From Burkholderiaceae bacterium (GTDB lineage: Bacteria; Pseudomonadota; Gammaproteobacteria; Burkholderiales; Burkholderiaceae_C): DNA of 64,000 bases. The translations under genes were made by a program, and so were the position numbers. The notes beneath the pieces are model-generated. The model was not told the DNA's origin. It made no database searches and saw only the letters and a program-made list of their open reading frames with translations. How positions within the stretch are numbered: position 1 is the first letter of the stretch; each line of letters opens with the position of its first letter. Positions 50,687 to 58,329 of this stretch are shown piece after piece. The stretch covers positions 62,001 to 126,000 of the forward strand of contig JACKLO010000014.1 of the NCBI GenBank assembly GCA_024235915.1, read 5' to 3'.

Positions 50687-52963
50687 TCAGACGTTCTGGG
50701 AGTTGCCGGTCAGGCCGGCGAGAGAGGAAGGGGCGGCTGTACCGGCGCGTTGTCCGGGCGGTGCGGAAGCCAGCTGGCTGAGCGCGTGCACGTCGAAGAT
50801 CAGCGCGACTTCGCCGCTGCCGAGGATCGACGACCCGCTCATGCCGCGCAGGCTGCGGAACATGCGGCCCAGGGGCTTGATGACGGTCTGGTGCTGGCCG
50901 AGCAGGCTGTCCACGCGCACGCCGTAGCGGCGTCCGCCGGAGGCCAGGACCACGATGCTGGCGCGCTCGGGCTCGTCGCCGCCCAGGTCGTAGAGCTGGC
51001 GCAGGCCGACCACCGGCAGCACCTGGCCGCGCAGCTCGACAAAGCCGCGGCCGTGGGCGTCGATCTCGCCGGCGGTGGGCCGGTTCTCGATGACCTCGAC
51101 CACCGCATCCAGCGGGAAGATGAACTTGGAGTTGCCGACACCGACCAGGAAGCCGTCGATGATGGCCAGGGTCAGCGGCAGGCGGATCTCGATGCGCGAG
51201 CCGACGCCGGGTTCGCTGGTCAGCGACACCGTGCCGCGCAGGGCCTCGATGTTGCGCTTGACCACGTCCATGCCGACCCCGCGGCCCGACAGGTTGGTCA
51301 CCTTCTCGGCGGTGCTGAAGCCGGGCTCGAAGATCAGCTTGTCGATGTCGGCATCGGCCGGCACCACGCCACGCTCCAGCAGGCCGCGGTCCCAGGCGCG
51401 CTCCAGCACCTTCTGGCGCTGGATGCCGCGGCCGTCGTCGCAGATGCAGATCAGGATGCTGCCGCTTTCGTGGCAGGCGGAGAGCACCAGGTTGCCCTGG
51501 CGCGGCTTGCCGGCGGCTTCCCGGGTGTCCGGCGCTTCCAGGCCATGGTCGAGCGCGTTGCGCACCAGGTGCATCAGCGGGTCGGCAATGCGCTCGACCA
51601 CGCTCTTGTCGAGTTCGGTCTCGCCGCCCTGCAGGTCCAGCACCACGTCCTTGCCGAGTTCGGCGGCGGTGTCGCGCACCACGCGGCGGAAGCGTGAGAA
51701 GGTCTCGCCGATGGGCACCATGCGCAGCTGCAGTGTGCCGTTGCGGATCTCCTCGATCAGCCGGCCCATCTGGGCATTGGCCTTGATCAGCGGGCTCTGG
51801 CGGGTCTGGCGCGCCAGCATCGACGCACCGGCGCCGGCGATCACCAGTTCACCCAGCAGGTTGATCACGGCGTCGAGCCGGTCGGCCTGCACGCGGATGA
51901 AGCGCTGGTCGTCCGGGGCCGGCCCCGGGCTGCCGGCGGCCGCGCCTTCGCGCTGTCGGGTCTGCTTGGCCAGTGCCGCTTTCACCAGCTGCGGGCTGAC
52001 CCCGGCCACGGACTGCAGCACTTCGCCGAGCTGTGTGGTCTGCCCGGCCGCTTGGGCCGCGGCCTGCCGCTGCAGCGCCTGCTGCAGCTGCACGCGCGTG
52101 ATGGCACCGGCGGCCACCAGGATGTCGCCCAACCGCGGGTTGTCCGGCATCGCATCGATGAGGCCGATGAAATCGTCGGGCGTGCCGCCGGGCTCCACGA
52201 TGTGCAGCACGCAGTCGTCGCGCACGAAGCTGAAGGCGCTCTCGATCTCGTTGCGCTGCGCCGCCGTGTCGAGGCCAATCTCGAACGTGAGGTGGCAGCT
52301 CTCGGGGTCGATTTGGTCCAGCGGGGGCACACCGGCGACGTCGCAGGTGACGGTGGCGATCTCTCCCAGGCCGCGCAGGTAGTTCAGGATCGCCAGCGGG
52401 TCCATGCCGTTGCGATAGGTGTCCTGGCCGAAGGACACCGCCAGGTGCCAGCGGCGATGGCCGGTGGCCGTTCCAGGGCCACCTTGCGCGGCGGACTTGG
52501 GCGCAATTTGGGTGTCGGCCGCTTCGGCGCACACGTCGGCTGGTGGCGCTTCGACGTCGGCCGAGACGGCCTGCAGTTGCTGCACGAGGTCTGCGCGCAC
52601 CGCGTCGCCCTCGGCGTCTTCGACGTCCGCGCCCGCCTGGCCCACCAGGGCCTGGATCTGGTCGTTGCACTTCAGCAGCAAGGTCGACAGCAAGGGCGTC
52701 AGCGACAGTTCACCTTCGCGCAGCCGGTCCAGCAGGCTCTCCACGTGGTGGGTGAAGGCCACCACACGGTCGAGCCCGAAGATGCCCGCAGAGCCCTTGA
52801 CCGTGTGCGCACAGCGGAAGAGAGCGTTGAGCAGCTCGTGGTTGCCGGGGTCGTCCTCCAGCTGCAGCAGCAGCTGTTCGATGGCGGCGATCTGCTCGTG
52901 CGCCTCGCTGAGGAACGCGGGCAGCGCGTCCTGGACGAAACTGGTGTCGATGTCCTTGTTCAT
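50687..52963 (-). CDS. cheA: CheA, chemotaxis histidine kinase
   Basis: The kinase phosphorylates CheY and CheB. It has 758 residues. HPt is N-terminal with His53 in FRCAHTVKGSAGIFG. An intermediate region (about 150-340) holds a P2-like segment and a helical part. The dimerisation and ATPase core has the N-box LVRNALDHGLEAPDTREAAG, DDGRGI and the second Gly-box LSGRGVGMDVVKRN. The CheW-like P5 domain is C-terminal. The start overlaps the upstream STAS gene by four bases. Confidence 0.96.
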   Translation of the reverse strand: MNKDIDTSFVQDALPAFLSEAHEQIAAIEQLLLQLEDDPGNHELLNALFRCAHTVKGSAGIFGLDRVVAFTHHVESLLDRLREGELSLTPLLSTLLLKCNDQIQALVGQAGADVEDAEGDAVRADLVQQLQAVSADVEAPPADVCAEAADTQIAPKSAAQGGPGTATGHRRWHLAVSFGQDTYRNGMDPLAILNYLRGLGEIATVTCDVAGVPPLDQIDPESCHLTFEIGLDTAAQRNEIESAFSFVRDDCVLHIVEPGGTPDDFIGLIDAMPDNPRLGDILVAAGAITRVQLQQALQRQAAAQAAGQTTQLGEVLQSVAGVSPQLVKAALAKQTRQREGAAAGSPGPAPDDQRFIRVQADRLDAVINLLGELVIAGAGASMLARQTRQSPLIKANAQMGRLIEEIRNGTLQLRMVPIGETFSRFRRVVRDTAAELGKDVVLDLQGGETELDKSVVERIADPLMHLVRNALDHGLEAPDTREAAGKPRQGNLVLSACHESGSILICICDDGRGIQRQKVLERAWDRGLLERGVVPADADIDKLIFEPGFSTAEKVTNLSGRGVGMDVVKRNIEALRGTVSLTSEPGVGSRIEIRLPLTLAIIDGFLVGVGNSKFIFPLDAVVEVIENRPTAGEIDAHGRGFVELRGQVLPVVGLRQLYDLGGDEPERASIVVLASGGRRYGVRVDSLLGQHQTVIKPLGRMFRSLRGMSGSSILGSGEVALIFDVHALSQLASAPPGQRAGTAAPSSLAGLTGNSQNV

Positions 52964-53334
52964 GCCGTGGCTCCCGTGCTGCCGTCGCCCGGCGCCGCGG
53001 TGTGGGCCTGCAGCCAGCCGCCCAGGCCGATGGCCTCACAGCCCGTGCTCAGTGCTGAACTCGGGTCCTGCAGGGACAGTGCCGCGCCGCGCCGTGCCAG
53101 AGCGCCGTCCAGCGAGATCAGCAACTGCAGGCCGGCGGCGTCCACCTGGCCCACGGCCTGCGCGTCCATGGCCGGCACCGTGCTGTCGGGCGGCACCGAG
53201 GCCAGCCAGCTGGTCCACTGCCGGTGCAGGTCACCGACGGTGTAGATCGTCAACTCATCCGGCAGCGCCTGCGGCGGGGGCGCGGACGGGACGCTGGCGG
53301 CAACAGCGGCTTTGGATTTGCGCGGCATGGTCAA
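52960..53334 (-). CDS. Stand-alone STAS-domain protein in the che operon
   Basis: The protein has 124 residues. After a basic, Pro/Ala-rich N-terminus (1-25), a single STAS-like fold spans about 28-110. The anti-sigma-antagonist loop reads VDAAGLQLLISLDGALARRG, where phosphorylatable antagonists usually have Ser before the Gly, so regulation by Ser phosphorylation is unlikely. Similar small STAS proteins occur in some cheY-cheA operons, with unknown role. It is translationally coupled to cheA. Confidence 0.8.
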   Translation of the reverse strand: MTMPRKSKAAVAASVPSAPPPQALPDELTIYTVGDLHRQWTSWLASVPPDSTVPAMDAQAVGQVDAAGLQLLISLDGALARRGAALSLQDPSSALSTGCEAIGLGGWLQAHTAAPGDGSTGATA

Positions 53335-53346
53335 CGCACCTCACGG

Positions 53347-53718
53347 TCAGGGCAGGATCAGCTTGGACACCGCGTCCAGCAGCTGCGGCGGGTTGAACGG
53401 CTTGACGATCCAGGCCTTGGCGCCGGCGGCGCGCCCCTGGTCCTTCTTGGCCGCCTGGTCCTCGGTGGTCAGCATCACCACCGGCGCGAACTTGTGGCGC
53501 GGGTGCTGCTTGACCTTCTGGACGAAGGTGATGCCGTCCATGTTGGGCATGTTCACGTCGCTGACGATGAGGTGCACCTTCTGCTGCTGGTCCAGCTTGG
53601 CGAGGCCCTCGACGCCGTCGCCGGCCTCGAGCACGTCGTAGCCCGCACGCTGCAAGGCGATCTTCACCACGGTGCGCAGCGAGCTGGAGTCGTCGACGAT
53701 CAGAATGGTCTTGGCCAT
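53347..53718 (-). CDS. cheY: CheY-type response regulator
   Basis: This single receiver domain has 123 residues. Asp9 and Asp10, the phosphorylated Asp54 in LIVSDVNMPNMDG, the Thr in VVMLTTEDQ and the Lys in WIVKPFNPPQ are all present. There is no output domain. It lies five bases after the receptor-like gene with the CheZ-type motif and 12 bp before the STAS gene, so phosphatase, regulator and kinase are produced together. Confidence 0.95.
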   Translation of the reverse strand: MAKTILIVDDSSSLRTVVKIALQRAGYDVLEAGDGVEGLAKLDQQQKVHLIVSDVNMPNMDGITFVQKVKQHPRHKFAPVVMLTTEDQAAKKDQGRAAGAKAWIVKPFNPPQLLDAVSKLILP

Positions 53719-53723
53719 GGCGG

Positions 53724-54764
53724 TCAGAAGAAGGTGGTTTCCTGGGCCGGCGCAGCAGTGGCGGGCGCACCGCCGCCGCGCTGTTCGGAGGTCGTGTAGC
53801 CGGCGGTCAGCAGGGTCTGCCAGGCCTGCGCGTCGGGCACGGTGCCCCTGGCCACCGCGTCGCGCATGTCACTCATGGTGTGCTGCATGCTGGAGACCAC
53901 TTGCTCCAGGATCTGCTGCACGCGGTCCTGGAACTGGAAGGCCATCATCATTTCGTTCACGCGCTGGCGGACGGCTTCACTGCGCGCCGACAGTTCCGCG
54001 GCCCGTTGCGCCAGGCCGCTGATGGCGGTGTCCACCTGGGAGACGACGTCCGCGATGGTCTGCTCCGACGACGACATCACGCGGGCGTCGACGTCGGCGC
54101 GTGCGCGGGCGCGCTGCGCCGAGTCGGTCATCACGCGGCCGAAGTCCTCGATCTGCGCGCTGATGCGCTGGCCAGTGGCGCCGGATTCGGTGGACAGGCG
54201 GCGCACCTCGCCGGCCACCACCGCAAAGCCGCGGCCGGCTTCACCAGCGCGGGCGGCTTCAATGGCGGCGTTGATCGACAGCAGGTTGGTCTGTCGAGCG
54301 ATCTTGCTGACGTCCTCGGCCATCGAGGACAACTGGGTCGACGAGCCGGCCAGGTGCTGGATCGACGACATCACTTCACCATGGCTCTGCACGAAACCGT
54401 GGAAGTTCTTCAGCAGGCCGCGCAACTGGTCCTCGCAGCGGCTGAGCATCGCGGCGCGCTGGTCGAGCACGCGACCGTCCCCGGCATCGGCCGAACGTTC
54501 CAGCGCCGTGACGGCATCGAGGTCCTCCAGGATGCCGGCGAAACCGCCGAGCAGGTCGGCGGTGGCCGAATGCATGGTGGACTGGACGGTGCCGATGTGG
54601 CTGACCCAGGTGTCGACCGCTTCCGTCATGCGGTCGACCACCTGCGCCGCATCGGCGTCCTGGGACGAACCGCCGGCGTCTGCCGAGGCGGATGCACCCT
54701 TTCGCCACCAGGCGCGCCAGCGCGGGTTGCGAGCCTTCTCGGCCGGTTGGAGTGCTGAGTGCAT
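53724..54764 (-). CDS. Soluble receptor-like protein with CheZ-like C-terminal motif
   Basis: The protein has 346 residues from the ATG at 54764; a longer frame lacks a family match. There are no membrane helices. Residues 60-260 form a methyl-accepting-like coiled coil whose tip IARQTNLLSINAAIEAARAG matches the receptor signalling hairpin. Residues 271-290 read EMMMAFQFQDRVQQILEQVV, resembling the CheZ active helix; Asp280 and Gln284 have the D-x3-Q spacing of the CheZ dephosphorylation pair. A flexible Gly/Ala/Pro tail then ends in ETTFF, like the CheY-binding tail of CheZ. There is no separate cheZ in the operon. The phosphatase role is an inference. Confidence 0.82.
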   Translation of the reverse strand: MHSALQPAEKARNPRWRAWWRKGASASADAGGSSQDADAAQVVDRMTEAVDTWVSHIGTVQSTMHSATADLLGGFAGILEDLDAVTALERSADAGDGRVLDQRAAMLSRCEDQLRGLLKNFHGFVQSHGEVMSSIQHLAGSSTQLSSMAEDVSKIARQTNLLSINAAIEAARAGEAGRGFAVVAGEVRRLSTESGATGQRISAQIEDFGRVMTDSAQRARARADVDARVMSSSEQTIADVVSQVDTAISGLAQRAAELSARSEAVRQRVNEMMMAFQFQDRVQQILEQVVSSMQHTMSDMRDAVARGTVPDAQAWQTLLTAGYTTSEQRGGGAPATAAPAQETTFF

Positions 54765-55064
54765 GGTCTGGCCCTGTTCTCTGTCGATTCGAGCGTTTGT
54801 CGATCGCCGATGTCTGCGCGCATGGGCGAGACCTCGACAACGCCATCTTGGACAGGGCGGCTCCAGGCAATCCGGGGAGTCAGGTGGCTTTTGTCCGCTA
54901 CATCCAGAAACGCTGCCGCGGTGCGCGACTCTGTGTGGGTGCAGCGCACAAATGGCATTGATGTTGATCAAAACGGGCGTTGGCTGGCCACCCGCACCAC
55001 GGCAGCCCGACTCGGCGTCGGCCGCAAACGCGGCAGCGCAGCGCGCAGCCGCTCCGGCAGGCAG
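54765..55064. other. Leader region upstream of the che operon
   Basis: No gene can be supported here. On the minus strand it should hold the che operon promoter, but I find neither a clear sigma-70 pair nor a sigma-28 flagellar-type promoter. The right end (from about 55049) is a partial unit of the 75-bp repeat. Confidence 0.4.
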
Positions 55065-55173
55065 AAATCAGTCCGCAGGGACTGATTTCAGTTCAGCCTC
55101 CCCCACGGCTTCGCAGAGCTCAGCCGCTTCGGCAGGCAGAAATCAGTCCGCAGGGACTGATTTCAGTTCAGCC
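55065..55173. repeat. 75-bp hairpin repeat, cluster 2
   Basis: One full unit (55069-55143) and a partial unit (55144-55173) run into the crotonase stop codon. Hairpins at 55065-55088 and 55140-55163 have a ten-base-pair stem AAATCAGTCC/GGACTGATTT with a GCAG loop. The second hairpin core starts exactly 30 bases before the stop codon, the same distance as in cluster 1 relative to cheB. Confidence 0.88.
55140..55163. terminator. Candidate terminator hairpin after the crotonase gene
   Basis: The perfect ten-base-pair stem AAATCAGTCC/GGACTGATTT with loop GCAG lies 10 bp downstream of the crotonase stop on the minus strand. It is symmetric with A and T flanks, so it could act in both directions. 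Confidence 0.45.
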
Positions 55174-55896
55174 TCAGCCCCGCAGGCGGGCGCGGTAGGT
55201 GCGGATCCTGTCGACCAGACCGGGTTGGGCCGCTGACCGCACCAGGGCGGCCAGGTCGGCATCGCGCAGGTCGGTGCGGCTGGCGGCGCGCAGCGCGGCG
55301 GCGGTCGATGGCGACACGGCCGGGGCGAGGCAGGCGGTGGCCAGAAGGTCGTTGGCGGAGGTGCCATCGTCAATGGCCTGCTGCACCAGGCCGGCAGCCT
55401 GGGCCTGTGCGGCGCGCCACTCGCCACCGCCGGTGGTCATGGCGCGGGCCGCGTCGGCGCCCACCCGTTCGGCCAGCCGCCGGGTGCCGAGCACGATGCC
55501 GAACTGCGCGCCGGGGAAGCGGAACGTGGCGTCGGCCTGGGCCAGCCGCACTTCGCACGCGGCGAACAGGTCGGCCCCGGCGCCCCAGGTGCGGCCCTGC
55601 GCCACCGCCACGGTGCGGAGGGGCGCGTGCCACAGGGCCGACAGCAGGGTCTCGATGCGCACCAGGCGGTGCAGCAGGTCGCCGTCGCGGCACAGGTCCA
55701 GGTCCGACAGGTCCAGGCCGGTGCAGAGGTGCCGGCCTTCGCCGCGCAGCACCAGCGTGTGCACGCTGTCGTCGGCACAGGCGCCCTGCACGGCCGCCAG
55801 CAGCGCCTCGACGAGGTCGGGCCCCAGGGCGTTGCCGCGTTCGGGCCGCGCCAGGGTCAGCGTCGTGACGCCCTCGGCGTGGCTGGTGTTCAGCAT
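55174..55896 (-). CDS. Divergent enoyl-CoA hydratase/isomerase-family protein
   Basis: The protein has 240 residues from the ATG at 55896 (MLNTSHAEGVTTLTLARPER). The crotonase fold is recognised from GEGRHLCTGLDLSDL and QGRTWGAGADLFAACEV, the oxyanion hole. The two usual hydratase glutamates are not kept: the first position is Asp in AGADLF and the second is Gln/Gly in FPGAQFGIVLG. It may therefore be an isomerase, hydrolase or other crotonase-fold enzyme. It overlaps the dioxygenase gene by seven bases and is third in an operon with the CoA-transferase. Confidence 0.83.
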   Translation of the reverse strand: MLNTSHAEGVTTLTLARPERGNALGPDLVEALLAAVQGACADDSVHTLVLRGEGRHLCTGLDLSDLDLCRDGDLLHRLVRIETLLSALWHAPLRTVAVAQGRTWGAGADLFAACEVRLAQADATFRFPGAQFGIVLGTRRLAERVGADAARAMTTGGGEWRAAQAQAAGLVQQAIDDGTSANDLLATACLAPAVSPSTAAALRAASRTDLRDADLAALVRSAAQPGLVDRIRTYRARLRG

Positions 55897-56447
55897 GTCG
55901 GCTGGCTGTCGTAGCCGGAGACGAACTCGATCACCGCACCCTGGTCGTCCAGCCGGTGGCGGCGCACCTGGCCGATGTCGGCGCCGTAGACGTGGATGCT
56001 GATGGACAGCCCGTCGTCGCGCGCGCTGCTCACGCGGTGCCAGTCGCCCACAGTGGGGGACACGGCCTCGATGTCGCCGGGTTGCATCACGTGGGCGTGG
56101 CCCGACAGCCGGGGCGCGGCGCCGTCCAGCGCACATTCCTCGCAGCGCTCGGCGCCACGCAACACGCCCACCAAGCCCCAGACGGTGTGGTCGTGCACCG
56201 GCGTGCGCTGGCCGGGGCCCCAGACGAAGCTGACGACCGAAAAGCGGCCCTGCGGATCGCGGTGCAGCAGGTGCTGGGCGTAGCGGTCGCTGCGCGCGGC
56301 TTCCGCACGCGGTGGCAACCAGTCGTCATGGCGCACCAGGTCGGCCAGCAGGGCGCGGCCTTCGCGCAGTAGCACGGGTTCGTCGGCCGAGCGGTCCACC
56401 AGCGCTGTCATGCCAGTGACGAAGGTGTCGAAGCGGGTGGCGTTCAT
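55890..56447 (-). CDS. Gln-type thiol dioxygenase (3-mercaptopropionate dioxygenase-like cupin)
   Basis: This non-heme iron cupin has 185 residues and oxidises a thiol to a sulfinate. The iron ligands are His85 and His87 in TPVHDHTVWG and His152 in SISIHVYGADIG. At the carboxylate-binding position it has YAQHLLHRD (Gln58), as in 3-mercaptopropionate dioxygenases, rather than the Arg of cysteine dioxygenases. The block RFSVVSFVWGPGQRTPVHDH is typical of that group. It is coupled to a class III CoA-transferase upstream and a crotonase downstream. Confidence 0.87.
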   Translation of the reverse strand: MNATRFDTFVTGMTALVDRSADEPVLLREGRALLADLVRHDDWLPPRAEAARSDRYAQHLLHRDPQGRFSVVSFVWGPGQRTPVHDHTVWGLVGVLRGAERCEECALDGAAPRLSGHAHVMQPGDIEAVSPTVGDWHRVSSARDDGLSISIHVYGADIGQVRRHRLDDQGAVIEFVSGYDSQPTC

Positions 56448-57619
56448 CGCAGGTTCCAGGTGTCGGCGGCGCGCAGCGTGGCGCCATGTTCGTCCAGGGC
56501 CGGCGGGCGCGTGTCCACCGGCAGCACCTGGCCGTCCAGCCGCAGCGGGCAGCCCACGGTGCGCGTGGCGTGGCCGCCGGGCAGGGTCTGCGGCTGCACC
56601 AGGCCCAGGTGCGCGGTCTGCGCATCGGCCAGGGCTTCGCGGTAGCCGTTGATCGGCGCGTGCGGCACACCGGCGGCGGCAAAGGCGGCCAGCCAGTCGG
56701 CCACGGGGCGTCCTGCGAAATGCGGGTCCAGCAGGGCCTTGAGCTCACGCTGGTGGCGCGCGCGCAGCGTGGGGGTCAGGAAGCGTTCGTCGTCCAGCAA
56801 TTCGGGCACGCCCACCGTGTCGCACACGGCGGCCCAGAGGCGGTTATTGCCCGCGGCGATGGCGAAGAAGCCGTCGCGGGCGGCATAGGCCTGGTAGGGC
56901 GCATTGCGCGGGTGGGCCGAACCCAGCTTGGCCGGGTTGCGCCCGGTGCCAAAGTATTCGCTGGTCTGCAGTGCCGCGATGGCCAGGGTGGCGCCGAACA
57001 TCGGCACGTCGATGTGGCCGCCCGGCCCACCGGCGCGCACCCGCGCCAGCAGCGCCGCGATGGCGTAGGCGGCGTAGAGGCCGCTGGCGAAGTCGGCCAG
57101 CGGCACGCCCGCCTTCACCGGTGCGCCGTCGGGCTCGCCGGTGACGCTCATCACGCCGGCGGCGGCCTGGATGGTGAGGTCGAAGCCGCCTTCGCCGCCG
57201 CGCGGGCCGTCCTGCCCGTAGGCGGAGATCGACGCATACACCAGCTGTGGCCGGCGCGCGCGCAGCGCGGCATGGCCCAGGCCCAGGCGGTCCATCACGC
57301 CGGGGCGGCTGTTCTCCACCACCACGTCGGCTTCATCCGCCAGGCGCAGCGCCAGCGCGCGGTGCTCGGCGTTCTTCAGGTCCAGCGCCAGCGAGCGCTT
57401 GCCCCGGTTGAGGCTGGCGAAGTTCTCGCTGAAACCGTCCGACAGCGGAGGCCAGGTGCGCAACGCATCACCTTCCGGCGGCTCGACCTTGATCACGTCG
57501 GCCCCGAAGTCGGCCAGCAGCATGCCGCAGAAGGGGCCGGCGGCCACCTGGCAGAACTCGAGCACGCGCACGCCGGACAAGGGGCGCAAGGGGGACACGT
57601 CGGCAGCAGCATCGGACAT
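56444..57619 (-). CDS. CaiB/BaiF class III CoA-transferase
   Basis: The protein has 391 residues from the ATG at 57619 (MSDAAADVSPLRPLSGVRVL). It has the interlocked-dimer transferase pattern: CQVAAGPFCGMLLADFGADV and IKVEPPEGDALRTWPP, then NRGKRSLALDLKN and the catalytic Asp in GGFDLTIQAAAGVMSVTG. It moves CoA between carboxylic acids. Next to a mercaptopropionate-type dioxygenase it may activate a sulfinic acid, as class III transferases do in 3-sulfinopropionate breakdown, but the substrate is not proven. Its stop overlaps the dioxygenase start. Confidence 0.9.
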   Translation of the reverse strand: MSDAAADVSPLRPLSGVRVLEFCQVAAGPFCGMLLADFGADVIKVEPPEGDALRTWPPLSDGFSENFASLNRGKRSLALDLKNAEHRALALRLADEADVVVENSRPGVMDRLGLGHAALRARRPQLVYASISAYGQDGPRGGEGGFDLTIQAAAGVMSVTGEPDGAPVKAGVPLADFASGLYAAYAIAALLARVRAGGPGGHIDVPMFGATLAIAALQTSEYFGTGRNPAKLGSAHPRNAPYQAYAARDGFFAIAAGNNRLWAAVCDTVGVPELLDDERFLTPTLRARHQRELKALLDPHFAGRPVADWLAAFAAAGVPHAPINGYREALADAQTAHLGLVQPQTLPGGHATRTVGCPLRLDGQVLPVDTRPPALDEHGATLRAADTWNLR

Positions 57620-57654
57620 GGCCACATTCTGCCGCTGGCGCCCACAATGCGCCC

Positions 57655-58299
57655 ATGCAGCGCCTGGCCTTCCACCTCGACCCGATCTCGCCCTATGCCT
57701 ACCTGGCCTTCGAGGCGCTGCCGCAGGCCCTGGAAGGTTGCAGCTACTGGGTCGACTACCGGCCGGTGCTGTTCGCCGGGCTGCTGCAGCACCACGGCCA
57801 GAAGGGCCCAGCCGAGATCGCGCCCAAGCGTGCCTGGACCTACCGTGACGTGGCCTGGCGCGCACACCAGCAGGGTGTGCCGCTGCAGTTGCCGGCGCGC
57901 CACCCGTTCAACCCGCTGCCGCTGCTGCGCCTGATGCTCGCCTGTGCGCCGGCCGGGCAGTTGCCCAACCGGCGGGTCTGCGAAGCCGTGCTGCACCATG
58001 TGTGGCGTGGCGGCGGCGCCGATGCCGAGGACCCGCAGCGCCTGGCCGCGCTGGCGCAGGTGTTGGCGCCCCTGCGCGACCCGGCAGGCGCCGACGTCAA
58101 GGCCGAGTTGCGTGCGCTCACCGAAGCCGCGGTGGCCGACGGCATCTTTGGCGTGCCGATGATCACCGTCGCCGGCCGCCACTTCTGGGGCGTCGATGCG
58201 CTGCCGATGCTGGCCGCCTGCCTGAAGGGCGACGCCTGGTTCGACGGGCCGGCCTGGGATGCCGCGGCGGCGCCGCGACCCGGCGTGCAGCGCGGCTGA
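57655..58299 (+). CDS. DsbA-fold 2-hydroxychromene-2-carboxylate isomerase-like protein
   Basis: The protein has 214 residues: LAFHLDPISPYAYLAFEALP at the N-terminus, with Ser in the active-site turn, and ADGIFGVPMITVAGRHFWGVD at the C-terminus. This is a glutathione-linked DsbA-fold enzyme. It diverges from the CoA-transferase gene with 35 bp between the starts, so the two may share a regulatory region. It differs clearly from the family member at 37162. Confidence 0.88.
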   Translation: MQRLAFHLDPISPYAYLAFEALPQALEGCSYWVDYRPVLFAGLLQHHGQKGPAEIAPKRAWTYRDVAWRAHQQGVPLQLPARHPFNPLPLLRLMLACAPAGQLPNRRVCEAVLHHVWRGGGADAEDPQRLAALAQVLAPLRDPAGADVKAELRALTEAAVADGIFGVPMITVAGRHFWGVDALPMLAACLKGDAWFDGPAWDAAAAPRPGVQRG

Positions 58300-58329
58300 T
58301 CGCCCGGGGTTGACCACCCCGGCCGCCCA

